Part shown: positions 23,175 to 35,631 of the stretch, piece by piece
Numbering within the stretch: position 1 is the stretch's first letter
Layout of the letters: the number at the start of each line of letters is the position of its first letter
Assembly: GCF_003349955.1 (NCBI RefSeq)
Contig: NZ_QLKQ01000003.1
Span: 108,945 to 172,944, forward strand
Source of the DNA: Azospirillum brasilense
Lineage (GTDB): Bacteria > Pseudomonadota > Alphaproteobacteria > Azospirillales > Azospirillaceae
DNA length: 64,000 nt
Reading direction: 5' to 3'
The notes under the pieces: generated by a model
What the model was told of the DNA's origin: nothing
Databases searched by the model: none
Seen by the model: the letters and a program-made list of their open reading frames with translations, nothing else
Program-made: the position numbers and the translations under genes

Positions 23175-24242
23175 ATGCAGGTTGTAATCGTCGATGACGA
23201 TCCCTCCACGCTGTTCATCACCAGCGCGGTCATCCGGCGGATCGACGACGCGGAGCCCATCGGCATGGGCAGTCCGCTGGAGGCTCTGGACTGGTTGGCC
23301 GTCAACACGCCCGACCTGATCCTGATCGACCATGTCATGCCGGATCTCGACGGCATGGACGTGCTGGAGCGCATCCGCGCCCAGCGGCATCTCGCCGACG
23401 TTCCGGTGGTGATGATCACCGCCGACACGTCGGTGAAGCTGCGGGTGGCCGCCCTCGAAAGCGGCTGCACCGATTTCCTGACCAAACCCATCATCGTGCC
23501 GGAACTGCTCGCCCGTGCGCAGAACCTGCTGCGCCTGCGGCTGGGCCAGCGGATGATGCGCGATCAGGCCGCAGTCCTGCGCAGCCGGGTGGAGGAGGCG
23601 ACCGCCCAGCTCCGCCAGCAGGCGCAGGAGCTGGTGGCCCGCCTCGCCCGCGCCGCGGAGTACCGCGACCCGGAAACCGGCCTGCACATCGAGCGGATGG
23701 CGAGCTACTCGCGCGTCATCGCCGAAAGCCTCGGGATGGACCCGGACGACTGCGCCCGGCTGGCCGAGGCCGCGCCGATGCACGACATCGGCAAGATCGG
23801 CATTCCCGACGCCATCCTGCTGAAGCCCGGCCGCCTGACCGACAGCGAGATGCGGGTGATGCGCGAGCATCCGGCGATCGGCCACGCCGTGCTGCAGGGA
23901 AGCGAACACCCCCTCATCTGCGAGGCCGCGGAGATCGCGCTCGGCCATCACGAGAAGTACGACGGCACCGGCTATCCCAAGGGCCTGCGGGGGGAGGAGA
24001 TCCCGCTGGCCTGCCGAATCGTCGCCATCGCCGACGTCTTCGACGCGCTGACCACCGCCCGCCCCTACAAGAAGCCCTGGTCGCTCGACACCGCCAAGGC
24101 CTACATCGTCGAGCACAGCGGCAGCCATTTCGACCCGGTCTGCGTCGATGCCTTCCTGCGCGCCTGGACGTCGATCCTTGCCATTCACGACGCCAATCCC
24201 GACCCGGATTTCACCGGGACGGACGGCGCCGCGTTCCGCTAG
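23175..24242 (+). CDS. response regulator with HD-GYP c-di-GMP phosphodiesterase domain
   Basis: A 355-aa RpfG-type protein. The receiver domain covers residues 1-120 with acidic pocket Asp7-9, phospho-acceptor Asp52 ('ILIDHVMPDLDG') and Lys104. A coiled linker spans about 130-160. The HD-GYP domain (about 160-345) has HD at 203-204 ('MHDIGKIGIP'), HHEKYDGTGYP at 258-268 and 'DVFDALTTARPYK'. All metal ligands appear present, so it should hydrolyse cyclic di-GMP. It lies 13 bp before a hybrid histidine kinase in the same direction, which is the likely phosphodonor. Confidence 0.95.
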   Translation: MQVVIVDDDPSTLFITSAVIRRIDDAEPIGMGSPLEALDWLAVNTPDLILIDHVMPDLDGMDVLERIRAQRHLADVPVVMITADTSVKLRVAALESGCTDFLTKPIIVPELLARAQNLLRLRLGQRMMRDQAAVLRSRVEEATAQLRQQAQELVARLARAAEYRDPETGLHIERMASYSRVIAESLGMDPDDCARLAEAAPMHDIGKIGIPDAILLKPGRLTDSEMRVMREHPAIGHAVLQGSEHPLICEAAEIALGHHEKYDGTGYPKGLRGEEIPLACRIVAIADVFDALTTARPYKKPWSLDTAKAYIVEHSGSHFDPVCVDAFLRAWTSILAIHDANPDPDFTGTDGAAFR

Positions 24243-24255
24243 ACGGGAGGACGCG

Positions 24256-27564
<3,309 letters not shown>

Positions 27565-27566
27565 GG

Positions 27567-28463
27567 TTAGGAGGCCGGCATCTCGCCGGTCACCCAATAG
27601 TCCACGCGCTGCTTGTTGTTGGCGATGTAGGTGTCGATCGCCTTCTCATAGGAGGTGGCGTCGGCCTCCAGCATGATCGTCTCCAGATCCTCCAGCGGCA
27701 GATACATCCGGGTCAGGAACTCGGCGACCTTGGGGTGTTCCTGGTAGAAGTTCTTGCGGGCCATGACGTGGACGCGCTCCAGCCCGCCCAGCGAGCCCTT
27801 CGGGTCCTCCAGGTAGCGCAGCTTCCACTTGGCGAACATCCAGTGCGGGCTCCAGGCGGTGACGGCGATCCAGTCCTGGCGGCGGTCGGCGCGGCCGAGC
27901 GCGGCGGTCATCGCCGCACCGCTGGCCGACACCAGCTCGTAGCCGTCGAGGCCGTAGTCCTTCAGCGCCTTCTCCGACGCCTGCATCAGGCCCGAACCGG
28001 GGTCGATGCCCTGGATCTTGCCCTTGAGCTTCTCGCGGATCTCCGGCTTGGCGAGGTCGGCGATGGTCTTCACCTGATCCTCCGGCACATAGTCCGGCAC
28101 GGCCCAGCCCAGGCGGGCGCGGGTGTAAAGCATGCCCAACGGCACGATGTCCTTGCCCACCTTGTCCAGGTAGGAGGCGTGGGTGGTCGGCAGCCAGGAC
28201 ATCATCATGAAGTCGAGGTCGCCCTTGGCGAGCCCCTGATACTGCAGGCCGATATCGGCAAGCACCAGCTCGACCGGCTGATCCAGCCGTTCCTGGATGA
28301 GGCGCTGCGCGAGCTTGGTCACCGCCTCGGCGTCGGACCAAGCGGTCCAGCCGATGCGGACCGGCTTCTTGTCCTCAGCGGCCAGGCTGGCGGAGGACAG
28401 GGCGGTGCTGCCGATCACGGCGGCGACGCCAAGGGCCATCATCTTCAGAAACGTGCGTCTCAT
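27567..28463 (-). CDS. proX: glycine betaine/proline ABC transporter substrate-binding protein ProX
   Basis: A 298-aa periplasmic protein with a signal peptide (about 1-29, 'ALSSASLAAEDK'). 'VRIGWTAWSDAEAVTKLAQRLIQE', then 'MMMSWLPTTHASYL' and 'VTAWSPHWMFAKWKLRYL', match the OpuAC/ProX fold, whose tryptophans form the aromatic box for quaternary ammonium ligands. It is the last gene of a minus-strand operon proV-proW-proX, 41 bp after proW. It converges with the hybrid kinase gene with only 2 bp between stops. The likely role is uptake of betaine-type osmoprotectants; choline is possible. Confidence 0.92.
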   Translation of the reverse strand: MRRTFLKMMALGVAAVIGSTALSSASLAAEDKKPVRIGWTAWSDAEAVTKLAQRLIQERLDQPVELVLADIGLQYQGLAKGDLDFMMMSWLPTTHASYLDKVGKDIVPLGMLYTRARLGWAVPDYVPEDQVKTIADLAKPEIREKLKGKIQGIDPGSGLMQASEKALKDYGLDGYELVSASGAAMTAALGRADRRQDWIAVTAWSPHWMFAKWKLRYLEDPKGSLGGLERVHVMARKNFYQEHPKVAEFLTRMYLPLEDLETIMLEADATSYEKAIDTYIANNKQRVDYWVTGEMPAS

Positions 28464-28504
28464 GCAAACAATCCTTTGTTTTGTATGGTTTTGGGGATGG
28501 CGGT

Positions 28505-29443
28505 TCATCCCGCTCCGGTGACTCCGTGCGTGGGAGACGTGTGCGTGTTGTCCTTGGGCTGATCCGCGCGGCGGCGGGTCAGCAGGGAGCGCAAGGCGGA
28601 CCGGGGGGAGCGTCCTCCCGCGTCCGGGCTTCCGAAACTCTGGGTGATGCGGTCGAGCAGGATCGCGAGGATCACCACGGCCAGCCCGCCCTCGACGCCG
28701 AGGCCGATGTCCAGCCGCTGGATGCCGCGCAGCACCTCGTTGCCGACGCCACCCGCCCCGATCATCGAGGCGATGACGACCATCGACAGCGACAGCATGA
28801 TGGTTTGGTTGATGCCCGCCATGATCGACGGCAGCGCGGTCGGCATCTGCACTTTGAAGAGGAGTTGGCGCGGCGTGCAGCCGAAGGCGAGGCCGGCCTC
28901 GACCAGCTCGTGCGGGACCTGCCGGATGCCCAGGCTGGTCAGGCGGACGACCGGCGGCATGGCGAAGATGATCGTCGCGATGATCCCCGGCACCCGGCCC
29001 AGCCCGAACAGCATGGCCGCCGGGATGAGGTAGACGAAGGCCGGCATGGTCTGCATCAGGTCGAGCGCCGGGCGCACCACCGTTTCCACCCGGTCGTTGC
29101 GCGCGGCGACGATGCCCAGCGGAACGCCGATGGTCAGGGCGATGGCGGTCGCCGTCAGCACGAGCGCCAGCGTGTCCACCGTCTGATGCCACATGCCCAG
29201 CCCGGCGACGACGAACAGCGCGGCCGCGGCGAACAGCGCGAAGCGCCAGCCGTTCCGCCACAGCCCGATCAGCACCACGATGGCGGCCAGCGCCACGCCG
29301 GGCAGCGAGGTCAGGGCGGCCTGGACGCCGTTGGCGACCGCGCCGACCACGAGGTCGATGCCGTCGAACAGCCATTGCGCGTGGTCCAGCAGGAACATCA
29401 CCGCGGCGTCGGCCCAATCGCCGATGGGAAGCTTGAACTCCAT
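28505..29443 (-). CDS. proW: glycine betaine/proline ABC transporter permease ProW
   Basis: A 312-aa inner-membrane permease with about six to seven helices. The conserved BPD_transp_1 loop is 'QVPHELVEAGLAFGCTPRQLLFKVQMPTALPSIMAGINQTIMLSLSMVVIASMIGAGGVGNEVLRGI', containing the EAA motif that docks to ProV. The N-terminal 50 residues form a cytoplasmic or periplasmic extension as in ProW. The start at 29443 lies 2 bp after the proV stop, so translation is coupled. The C-terminal 40 residues are basic and hydrophilic. Confidence 0.93.
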   Translation of the reverse strand: MEFKLPIGDWADAAVMFLLDHAQWLFDGIDLVVGAVANGVQAALTSLPGVALAAIVVLIGLWRNGWRFALFAAAALFVVAGLGMWHQTVDTLALVLTATAIALTIGVPLGIVAARNDRVETVVRPALDLMQTMPAFVYLIPAAMLFGLGRVPGIIATIIFAMPPVVRLTSLGIRQVPHELVEAGLAFGCTPRQLLFKVQMPTALPSIMAGINQTIMLSLSMVVIASMIGAGGVGNEVLRGIQRLDIGLGVEGGLAVVILAILLDRITQSFGSPDAGGRSPRSALRSLLTRRRADQPKDNTHTSPTHGVTGAG

Positions 29444-29445
29444 GG

Positions 29446-30642
29446 TCAGCGCGTCCGTCCAAGGGTTTCCAGATAGGCGGTCTTGGAGATCGCCCCGACA
29501 TAGGCGCCCTGCCCGTCCACCACCGGCAGCGGGCACGGGGCCGACGCGATGCGCGGCAGCACCTCGTCCATCGGCAGGTCGACGGGAAGCGGCTCGATGC
29601 CCGGAAGCAGCGCCTCGTCCAGCGTGGCGGAGCCGTTGTGCCGCTCGATGGCGGAGACCAGCGTTTCCACCGACACCACGCCGTGGAAGCGGCGGCGCCC
29701 GTCCTGGACGTAACCGAACTCGCGGTCGCGCTCGCGCAGCTGGCGGACGGCGGCGCGCGGGCCTTCGCCGGTGTGGCGGATCAACGTCACCTGATCGCGC
29801 CGGGCGATGTCGCCCGCCGTCAGGATCTTGGTGACGTCGATGTTGCGGAAGAAGGAGCGGACGTAATCGTTGGCCGGCTGCTTCAGGATCTCGTCCGGGC
29901 GCCCGACCTGGATGATCTGGCCGCCTTCCATGATGGCCAGCCGGTCGCCGATGCGGATCGCCTCGTCCAGGTCGTGGCTGATGAAGACGATGGTGCGCTG
30001 CCGTTCGGCCTGAAGGCGCAGCAGCTCGTCCTGCATCTCCGTGCGGATCAACGGATCGAGGGCCGAGAAGGCTTCGTCCATCAGCAGGACGGACGGTTCG
30101 TTGGCGAGCGCGCGGGCCAGCCCGACACGCTGCTGCATGCCGCCCGACAGCTCCCGCGGGAAGCTCTCCGCGTAGGGACCGAGGCCGACCGCGTCCAGCG
30201 CCTGCTGCGCCTTGTCGCGCCGCGCCGTCAGGCTTTCCCCGGCGATCTCCAGCCCGAAGGCGGCGTTCTCCCACACCCGCAGGTGCGGCAGCAGGGCGAA
30301 GGACTGGAACACCATGCCCAGGTCGCGCCGCCGCAACTCGGTCAGCTCGGCGCGCGACAGCTTGGTGATGTCCCGCCCGTCGATCCGGATCTCGCCCGCG
30401 GTCGGGTCGATCAGCCGGTTGAGCATGCGGACCAGTGTGGATTTTCCGGAGCCCGACAGGCCCATGATGACGAAGATTTCACCGGCCTCGACCTCGAAAC
30501 TGGCGTCGAGGACGCCGACGGTCTGGCCGGTGCGTTTGAAGATTTCTTCCTTGGAAAGACCCGCCTTCAGCAGGTCGAGTGCCTGACGTGGGTGGCGCCC
30601 GAAAATCCGGGTGACGCCGTTTACGGCAATTTTCGCGGTCAT
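29446..30642 (-). CDS. proV: glycine betaine/proline ABC transporter ATPase ProV with CBS domains
   Basis: A 398-aa ATPase. Walker A is at residues 61-68 (GLSGSGKS), the signature ELSGGMQQR near 166, and Walker [13 protein letters not shown] next to it. A CBS pair spans about 280-398; in OpuA-type transporters such domains sense ionic strength or cyclic di-AMP. The N-terminal extension (1-45, '[29 protein letters not shown]') is typical of ProV. It is the first gene of the operon. The open frame upstream of 30642 (to 30882) has no support. Confidence 0.94.
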   Translation of the reverse strand: MTAKIAVNGVTRIFGRHPRQALDLLKAGLSKEEIFKRTGQTVGVLDASFEVEAGEIFVIMGLSGSGKSTLVRMLNRLIDPTAGEIRIDGRDITKLSRAELTELRRRDLGMVFQSFALLPHLRVWENAAFGLEIAGESLTARRDKAQQALDAVGLGPYAESFPRELSGGMQQRVGLARALANEPSVLLMDEAFSALDPLIRTEMQDELLRLQAERQRTIVFISHDLDEAIRIGDRLAIMEGGQIIQVGRPDEILKQPANDYVRSFFRNIDVTKILTAGDIARRDQVTLIRHTGEGPRAAVRQLRERDREFGYVQDGRRRFHGVVSVETLVSAIERHNGSATLDEALLPGIEPLPVDLPMDEVLPRIASAPCPLPVVDGQGAYVGAISKTAYLETLGRTR

Positions 30643-31273
30643 CCGCTGATGCCTCCGCTCTTGGCAAAATGCGTGTGGTTCCGGAGCCCGAACGGGACCG
30701 GACCGTCTTGCAGCCTTCATTGGAAGCAGGGGAAAGCAGGGGCGTGCCGGGGTGGAGAGGCACGCAAGGCAAGGACTTTCGTCCGCACGCCAGCAATTTC
30801 GACAGCCGCGTCGCGACCGCCTCCCGCCAACCACAGGGAAAGTAAAGCTACATGAGAAAACGCAAAAACAGCGAAGACTCATGAAATTGAAGGCTATATG
30901 AACAAGAAAACAGATTTATCTATGCATGCATACCGATGTCACCTCTGAAACAGACTGGGGTTGTAGGGAAATGCGCACACGAATTGGCGCTCCTGAAGCG
31001 CGTTCAAGAGGACAATTCCTGGCCGCCACTGACAACAGGCTAACAAAGTTTATGAGAGATTTGAAGCCTTTTTATGTCTCGGTTGGATATGGCGCCGGAT
31101 CAATGTCGTTCAAGCGCGAATTTAAAGGCTTATTGTCCTAATGACGTGCCGCGGTTCCTTCTTTTTTCGCCGCTCTGGGATGCGCCCTGCGGCGACCGGC
31201 GTGTTGTGGCGGCGGACCGGTTGCGGCACCATGTCCTTGCATGTCTTCCGTTTCCGGTCAGCAAGGGGCCTTG
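30643..31273. promoter_or_regulatory. divergent intergenic region proV / M3 peptidase
   Basis: A 631-bp gap between divergently transcribed genes. The stretch 30835-31130 is notably AT-richer than the surroundings and should contain both promoters. The 71-codon frame at 30926-31141 has atypical codon use and no RBS, and I do not call it. No repeat or clear operator was found. Confidence 0.45.
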
Positions 31274-33313
31274 ATGAGCAACCCGTTCTTCGAAACCTGG
31301 ACCACGCCCTTCGGCCTGCCGCCCTTCGACCGCATCCAGGCCGAGCATTTTCCGCCCGCCTTCGACCATGGCATGGCGGAGAGCATCGCGGAGATCGCGG
31401 CGATCACCGGAAACCCCGACGCTCCGACCTTCGCCAACACCATCGAAGCGATGGAGCGCGGCGGGCGCTTTCTGAACCGGGTCAGCGGCGTGTTCTGGAA
31501 CCTGAACTCCAGCAACACCACCGACGCGCTGGAGACCATCGCCCGCGACTACGCGCCGAAATTCGCCCAGCATTCCATGCGCATCGCGCTGGACCCGGCG
31601 CTGTTCGCCCGCGTCGCCGACCTCTACGAGCGGCGCGACACGCTGGACCTCGCCCCCGACCAGCTGCGCCTGCTGGAGCGCCAGCATCTGGGATTCGTGC
31701 GCAGCGGCGCGCTGCTGCCGCCGGACGCCAAGGCGCGGATGACCGCGATCACCGAGCGCTTGGCGACCCTGCACACGCTGTTCGGCCAGAACGTGCTGCA
31801 CGACGAGAAGGACTGGCAGCTCGTCCTGGAGGAGAGCGACCTCGCCGGCCTGCCCGACTTCGCGCGCAACGCCGCCGCCCAGGCCGCCAAGGAGCGTGGG
31901 CAGGAGGGCAAGTACGTCATCACGCTGGCCCGCTCCTCGGTGGAGCCGTTCCTGACCTTCTCGGCCCGCCGCGACCTGCGGCAGGTGGCCTACGAGGCCT
32001 GGATCCGCCGCGGCGAGCATGAGGGCGAACACGACAACCGCCCGCTGATCCGGGAGATCGTCGCGCTGCGCACCGAGCAGGCCAAGCTGATGGGCTACGC
32101 CAGCTACGCCGACTTCAAGCTGGACGACAGCATGGCGAAGGACACCTCCGCCGTCGAACGGCTGCTGCTTCAAGTCTGGGGTCCGGCCAAGGAGAAGGCC
32201 GCCGCCGAGCGCGCGGAGCTTCAGGACTGCGCCCGCGCGGAGGGCATGAACGAGCCGATCGCCCCCTGGGACTGGCGCTATTACGCGGAGAAGGTGCGGC
32301 AGGCCAAGTACGACATCGACGAAGCGGAGGTGAAGCCCTACTTCGTGCTGGAGAACATGGTGCGCGCGGCCTTCGACACCGCCGGCCGTTTGTTCGGGCT
32401 GACTTTCACCGAGCGGCCCGACCTGCCGGTCTACCACCCGGACGTCCGCGTCTACGAGGTGACGGAAAAGGACGGGCGGCATGTCGGCATCTTCCTGCAC
32501 GACAATTTCGCCCGGTCGTCCAAGCGCTCCGGCGCCTGGATGAGCAGCTACCGCGACCAGGAGAATTTCGACGGGGCGGTGTCGCCGATCATCGTCAACA
32601 ACAACAACTTCTCGAAGGGCGAGCCGACTCTGCTCAGCTTCGACGACGCCGAGACGCTGTTCCACGAGTTCGGCCATTTCCTGCACGGCTGCCTCAGCAA
32701 CGTCCGCTACCCGAGCCAGTCCGGCACGTCGGTCCGCCGCGACTTCGTGGAGCTGCCCTCGCAAATCTACGAGCACTGGCTGGCGGTTCCGGAAACGCTG
32801 TCGACCTACGCCCGCCATCACCAGACCGGGGAACCGATCCCGCAGGACCTGCTGCGCCGCCTGCTCGCCGCCCGCAACTTCAACCAGGGCTTCGGCACGG
32901 TGGAATACACCGCGGCGGCTCTGCTCGATCTGGAGTTCCACACCCGCAGCGACGCCGCCGACACGGATGTCGCCGCCTTCGAGCGGTCGGTGCTGGACAA
33001 GATCGGCATGCCGGCGGAGATCGCCGTGCGCCACCGCCCGACCCATTTCCAGCATCTGTTCGCCGGCAGCGGCTACGCTGCGGGCTATTACGCCTACCTG
33101 TGGGCCGAGGTGCTGGACGCCGACGGGTTCGAGGCGTTCCTGGAGATGGGCAACCCCTTCGATCCCGACCTTGCGGCGAAGCTGAAGACGATCTATTCGT
33201 CGGGCGACACCCGCGACCCGATGGAGCTGTACACCGCCTTCCGCGGACGCGAGCCGCGCATCGAGGCGCTTCTCAAGCACCGGGGCCTGACCCAGTCGCT
33301 CGGGGACGCCTGA
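31274..33313 (+). CDS. M3 family metallopeptidase (dipeptidyl carboxypeptidase / oligopeptidase A type)
   Basis: A 679-aa zinc peptidase of the thimet oligopeptidase clan. The zinc motif HEFGH is at 464-468, with the third ligand expected in the following helix ('SVRRDFVELPSQIYEHW'). C-terminal 'GYAAGYYAYLWAEVLDADGFEAF' is a strong Dcp/PrlC signature. There is no signal peptide, so it acts in the cytoplasm on short peptides. The length matches Dcp/OpdA (about 680). The start at 31274 is the second Met of the frame. Dcp versus OpdA cannot be decided from motifs alone. Confidence 0.93.
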   Translation: MSNPFFETWTTPFGLPPFDRIQAEHFPPAFDHGMAESIAEIAAITGNPDAPTFANTIEAMERGGRFLNRVSGVFWNLNSSNTTDALETIARDYAPKFAQHSMRIALDPALFARVADLYERRDTLDLAPDQLRLLERQHLGFVRSGALLPPDAKARMTAITERLATLHTLFGQNVLHDEKDWQLVLEESDLAGLPDFARNAAAQAAKERGQEGKYVITLARSSVEPFLTFSARRDLRQVAYEAWIRRGEHEGEHDNRPLIREIVALRTEQAKLMGYASYADFKLDDSMAKDTSAVERLLLQVWGPAKEKAAAERAELQDCARAEGMNEPIAPWDWRYYAEKVRQAKYDIDEAEVKPYFVLENMVRAAFDTAGRLFGLTFTERPDLPVYHPDVRVYEVTEKDGRHVGIFLHDNFARSSKRSGAWMSSYRDQENFDGAVSPIIVNNNNFSKGEPTLLSFDDAETLFHEFGHFLHGCLSNVRYPSQSGTSVRRDFVELPSQIYEHWLAVPETLSTYARHHQTGEPIPQDLLRRLLAARNFNQGFGTVEYTAAALLDLEFHTRSDAADTDVAAFERSVLDKIGMPAEIAVRHRPTHFQHLFAGSGYAAGYYAYLWAEVLDADGFEAFLEMGNPFDPDLAAKLKTIYSSGDTRDPMELYTAFRGREPRIEALLKHRGLTQSLGDA

Positions 33314-33403
33314 CGCACCGCCCATCGGCGCCGCAGACACGTATACGAAGGACAAGGGATGGGGGATGGGCCGGACGCCCTCCCCCGTCCCGTGAGGATT
33401 CTT

Positions 33404-33979
33404 ATGGCTGTTTCTCTTCTCGACCCCGCCCGCTACCGCCGCATGCCCTGGAAGAACGGCGGCGGCACGACCACCGAAATCGCCCTCCAGGAGCTGCCCG
33501 GCGCCGCCGGCCGCTTCCTGTGGCGGGTCAGCATCGCCGACGTGGCGGAGGCCGGCCCCTTCTCCGCCTTCACCGGCTACGAACGGCTGATCGCCGTGGT
33601 CGAGGGGACCGGCATGCGGCTGACCGTGGACGGCGTCCCGGCGACCGTCACCAACCGCGCCGCCCCATTCCGCTTCTCCGGCGACGCCGCGGTGGATTGC
33701 GCCCTGCTGGACGGGCCGATCCGTGACTTCAACCTGATCTTCGACCGCGAGCGGGCCGACGCCCGGCTCGACATCCTGCCGGCCGACACGGCGGCGGACA
33801 TCCCGGCCGGTGGCATGGCGCTGGTTCACGCGCTGGACGGCGAGGTGATCCTGCGCACCGGCGACAGCGTGGCGCGGGTGTCGCCGGGCTGGACCGCCCG
33901 TCTGGACGACACGGCCGCCACGCTGGAAACCGGGCCGGGGGCCTGCGCCGTCCTCGCCCGCGTCGCGGCGCGCGGGTAG
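33404..33979 (+). CDS. hutD: HutD family protein
   Basis: A 191-aa bicupin of the HutD/Ves family. 'RYRRMPWKNGGGTTTEIA' at the N-terminus and 'FLWRVSIADVAEAGPFSAFTGYERLIAVVEGTGMRL' are family hallmarks. HutD is thought to buffer hut expression by binding an intermediate such as formiminoglutamate; it is not an enzyme of the pathway. The start at 33404 removes 15 unconserved residues. It is near, but on the opposite strand from, hutG-hutF-iclR, supporting a histidine-catabolism island. Confidence 0.9.
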   Translation: MAVSLLDPARYRRMPWKNGGGTTTEIALQELPGAAGRFLWRVSIADVAEAGPFSAFTGYERLIAVVEGTGMRLTVDGVPATVTNRAAPFRFSGDAAVDCALLDGPIRDFNLIFDRERADARLDILPADTAADIPAGGMALVHALDGEVILRTGDSVARVSPGWTARLDDTAATLETGPGACAVLARVAARG

Positions 33980-33997
33980 AGGAGCCGGCGTGAGGGC

Positions 33998-34609
33998 TTA
34001 CGGCGCCTTCCGGCAGGTCATCTCCGGAGCGCCGTAGCCCCAGGTCACCCGCGCTTCGCCCTGATGCTCCCAAAAGCTCTCGTTGCGGCCCTGATAGCGG
34101 GCGCCGGACGCCGCCGGCTGTCCGACCATCAGCGACACGGCGTCGCCGCGTTCGGCGATCATCGTCGGCGGGTCGGTCTCGAAGAAGGTGGTGGTCAGCT
34201 CGTTGGCCGCCTGCCCGTCGCAGGCGAAGCGGACCGGGCCGATCGAGGGCACCAGCCGGTACCTGGCCTGAAGCTCGGCGATGCGCAGGCGGTACTGTTC
34301 CTCCACGCAGGCGCGGCGGTCGTCGGCCTTCCAGCAGTCGTTGCGGCCCTTGATCCAGCCGTGCTGCTCCGCCTTCAGCACCGGAGGGTGTTCGTTCGCC
34401 GCCTTGCCCGTGGCTTGGCCATAGACCTCGGCCAGCTTGCGGTCGAGCGCCGACAGGTCGGCGTCGGTGCAGACCATCCGTTCGATGCTGCCCGCCTCGA
34501 CCGTGGCGCAGGAGAAGGAGGGCCCCGCGGTTTCTGCGGCGAGGGCGGTGCCTCCCCATGCGAGCGTCGTCACAAGGGCGATGCGCAGGGCGTTGCGATG
34601 CGCAGGCAT
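33998..34609 (-). CDS. secreted LprI-MliC lysozyme-inhibitor-like protein
   Basis: A 203-aa protein from ATG 34609, with a signal peptide (about 1-25, 'LAWGGTALAAETA'). An LprI N-terminal domain with paired cysteines ('CATVEAGSIERMVCTDADLSALDRKLAEVYGQA ... WIKGRNDCWKADDRRACVEEQYRLRIAEL') spans about 30-105. A C-terminal MliC-like domain ('VRFACDGQ ... MVGQPAASGARYQGRNESFWEHQGEARVTWG') spans about 120-200. MliC inhibits C-type lysozyme in the periplasm, its conserved Ser/Lys loop plugging the active site. The longer GTG frame to 34660 is not needed. It converges on hutD with an 18-bp gap. Confidence 0.85.
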   Translation of the reverse strand: MPAHRNALRIALVTTLAWGGTALAAETAGPSFSCATVEAGSIERMVCTDADLSALDRKLAEVYGQATGKAANEHPPVLKAEQHGWIKGRNDCWKADDRRACVEEQYRLRIAELQARYRLVPSIGPVRFACDGQAANELTTTFFETDPPTMIAERGDAVSLMVGQPAASGARYQGRNESFWEHQGEARVTWGYGAPEMTCRKAP

Positions 34610-34678
34610 GGAGCTTCTCCCGTCCGTTTCTCTGAGCTCGGTCAGAATGCCGCGTTCCACGCTACGGGGAAAGGTGTC

Positions 34679-34809
34679 CCCTCTCCCCTCCGGGGAGAGG
34701 GTTAGGGTGAGGGGGTTGCGCGTGGCGTGGCGTCCGGCAAAAGCGCATCCCCCTCACCCTCCCCACGCCTGCGGCGCGGGTCCCCTCCCTCTCCCCGGAG
34801 GGGAGAGGG
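34679..34809. repeat. dispersed inverted-repeat element, copy 1
   Basis: A 131-bp extragenic element. Its 23-bp ends are exact inverted copies of each other (34679-34701 and 34787-34809). Each end is itself nearly palindromic, with CCCTCTCCCC at one side and GGGGAGAGGG at the other. Inside, AGGGTGAGGGGG faces CCCCCTCACCCT. The same arrangement and internal sequence recur at 42938-43054 in the opposite orientation. It is noncoding and folds into a long hairpin. A nonautonomous mobile or REP/BIME-like element is the best description. Confidence 0.85.
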
Positions 34810-34842
34810 TCATTTGGGCGACCGCTTCGCCGCCCCTCCCCT

Positions 34843-35631
34843 TCAACCGCGCGGCAGGTAGCCGAGCTGGTGCGAGATCGCGTCGGCCGTCTCCACCACC
34901 TTGGTCCGCAGATGGTCGAGCGTGGCGGGCTGGTCCATCACGGCGCTGGGGCCGGACAGGTTGATGGCGGCGATGACCTCGCCCCGGTGGTCGCGGATGG
35001 CCGCCGCGATGGCGACGATCCCCGACACGAAGGAGGAGCGGTTCATCGTCCAGCTGCGCTTGCGGTCCTCCGCCACCTCCTGGATCAGCGAGGTCAGCGT
35101 GACCGCCGTGGTGTCGCTGTAGCGGTCCAGCCGCACGCCGGTGTAGAGCTGCGCGATGGCCTCGTCGGTGAGGCCGCTCAGCAGCATCCGCCCCATCGCG
35201 GTGGCGTGGGCCGGCAGGCGGTAGCCGACCGCGATGTTGCTCGACAGCGTCATGTGCGAGTGCGCGCGGTAGACGTAGACGATCTCCGTCCCATCGCGCA
35301 CCGCCATGTGGGCGGAGATCTGCGTGCTGTCGCGCAACCCGTCGATGTAGGGGATCGCCACCTCGATCCCGTCCAGCCCCGACAGGTAATGGTAGCCGAG
35401 CTGCATCGACCGCGGAGCGAGGCGGTAGGACTTGCCGTCCCCCACCCGCCCGATGTAGCCGAGATGCTCCAGCGTGAAGACCAGCCGGTAGGCCGAGGCC
35501 CGCCCGATCCCCAGCGCCTTGGCGATGTCGGTCAGGGACAGGGTCCGGCGCTGCGGCGTGAACAGCTCCAGGATGGCCAGCCCGCGCTGCAGCGCCGGGG
35601 CGATGTAGGTGTTCGGATCGGTCTCGCTCAT
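34843..35631 (-). CDS. IclR-family transcriptional regulator of the hut cluster
   Basis: A 262-aa IclR protein. The N-terminal winged helix (about 10-65, 'ILELFTPQRRTLSLTDIAKALGIGRASAYRLVFTLEHLGYI') reads DNA. The C-terminal effector domain (about 80-255) ends with 'SGIVAIAAAIRDHRGEVIAAINLSGPSAV', typical of IclR. The start overlaps the hutF stop (TCATG on the plus strand), so hutG-hutF-iclR form one coupled operon. It probably regulates these genes and the divergent ABC transporter through repeated GTTTT-N6-AAAAC sites in the shared promoter. In many alphaproteobacteria hut is controlled by HutC instead, so this may be a replacement. Confidence 0.88.
   Translation of the reverse strand: MSETDPNTYIAPALQRGLAILELFTPQRRTLSLTDIAKALGIGRASAYRLVFTLEHLGYIGRVGDGKSYRLAPRSMQLGYHYLSGLDGIEVAIPYIDGLRDSTQISAHMAVRDGTEIVYVYRAHSHMTLSSNIAVGYRLPAHATAMGRMLLSGLTDEAIAQLYTGVRLDRYSDTTAVTLTSLIQEVAEDRKRSWTMNRSSFVSGIVAIAAAIRDHRGEVIAAINLSGPSAVMDQPATLDHLRTKVVETADAISHQLGYLPRG

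Noticed and set aside
30926..31141. 71-codon plus-strand frame upstream of the M3 peptidase
   Set aside because: It lies in an AT-rich promoter region, with atypical codons and no Shine-Dalgarno.
34679..34809. complete insertion sequence
   Set aside because: Inverted ends are present but there is no room for, or trace of, a transposase; at most a nonautonomous element.
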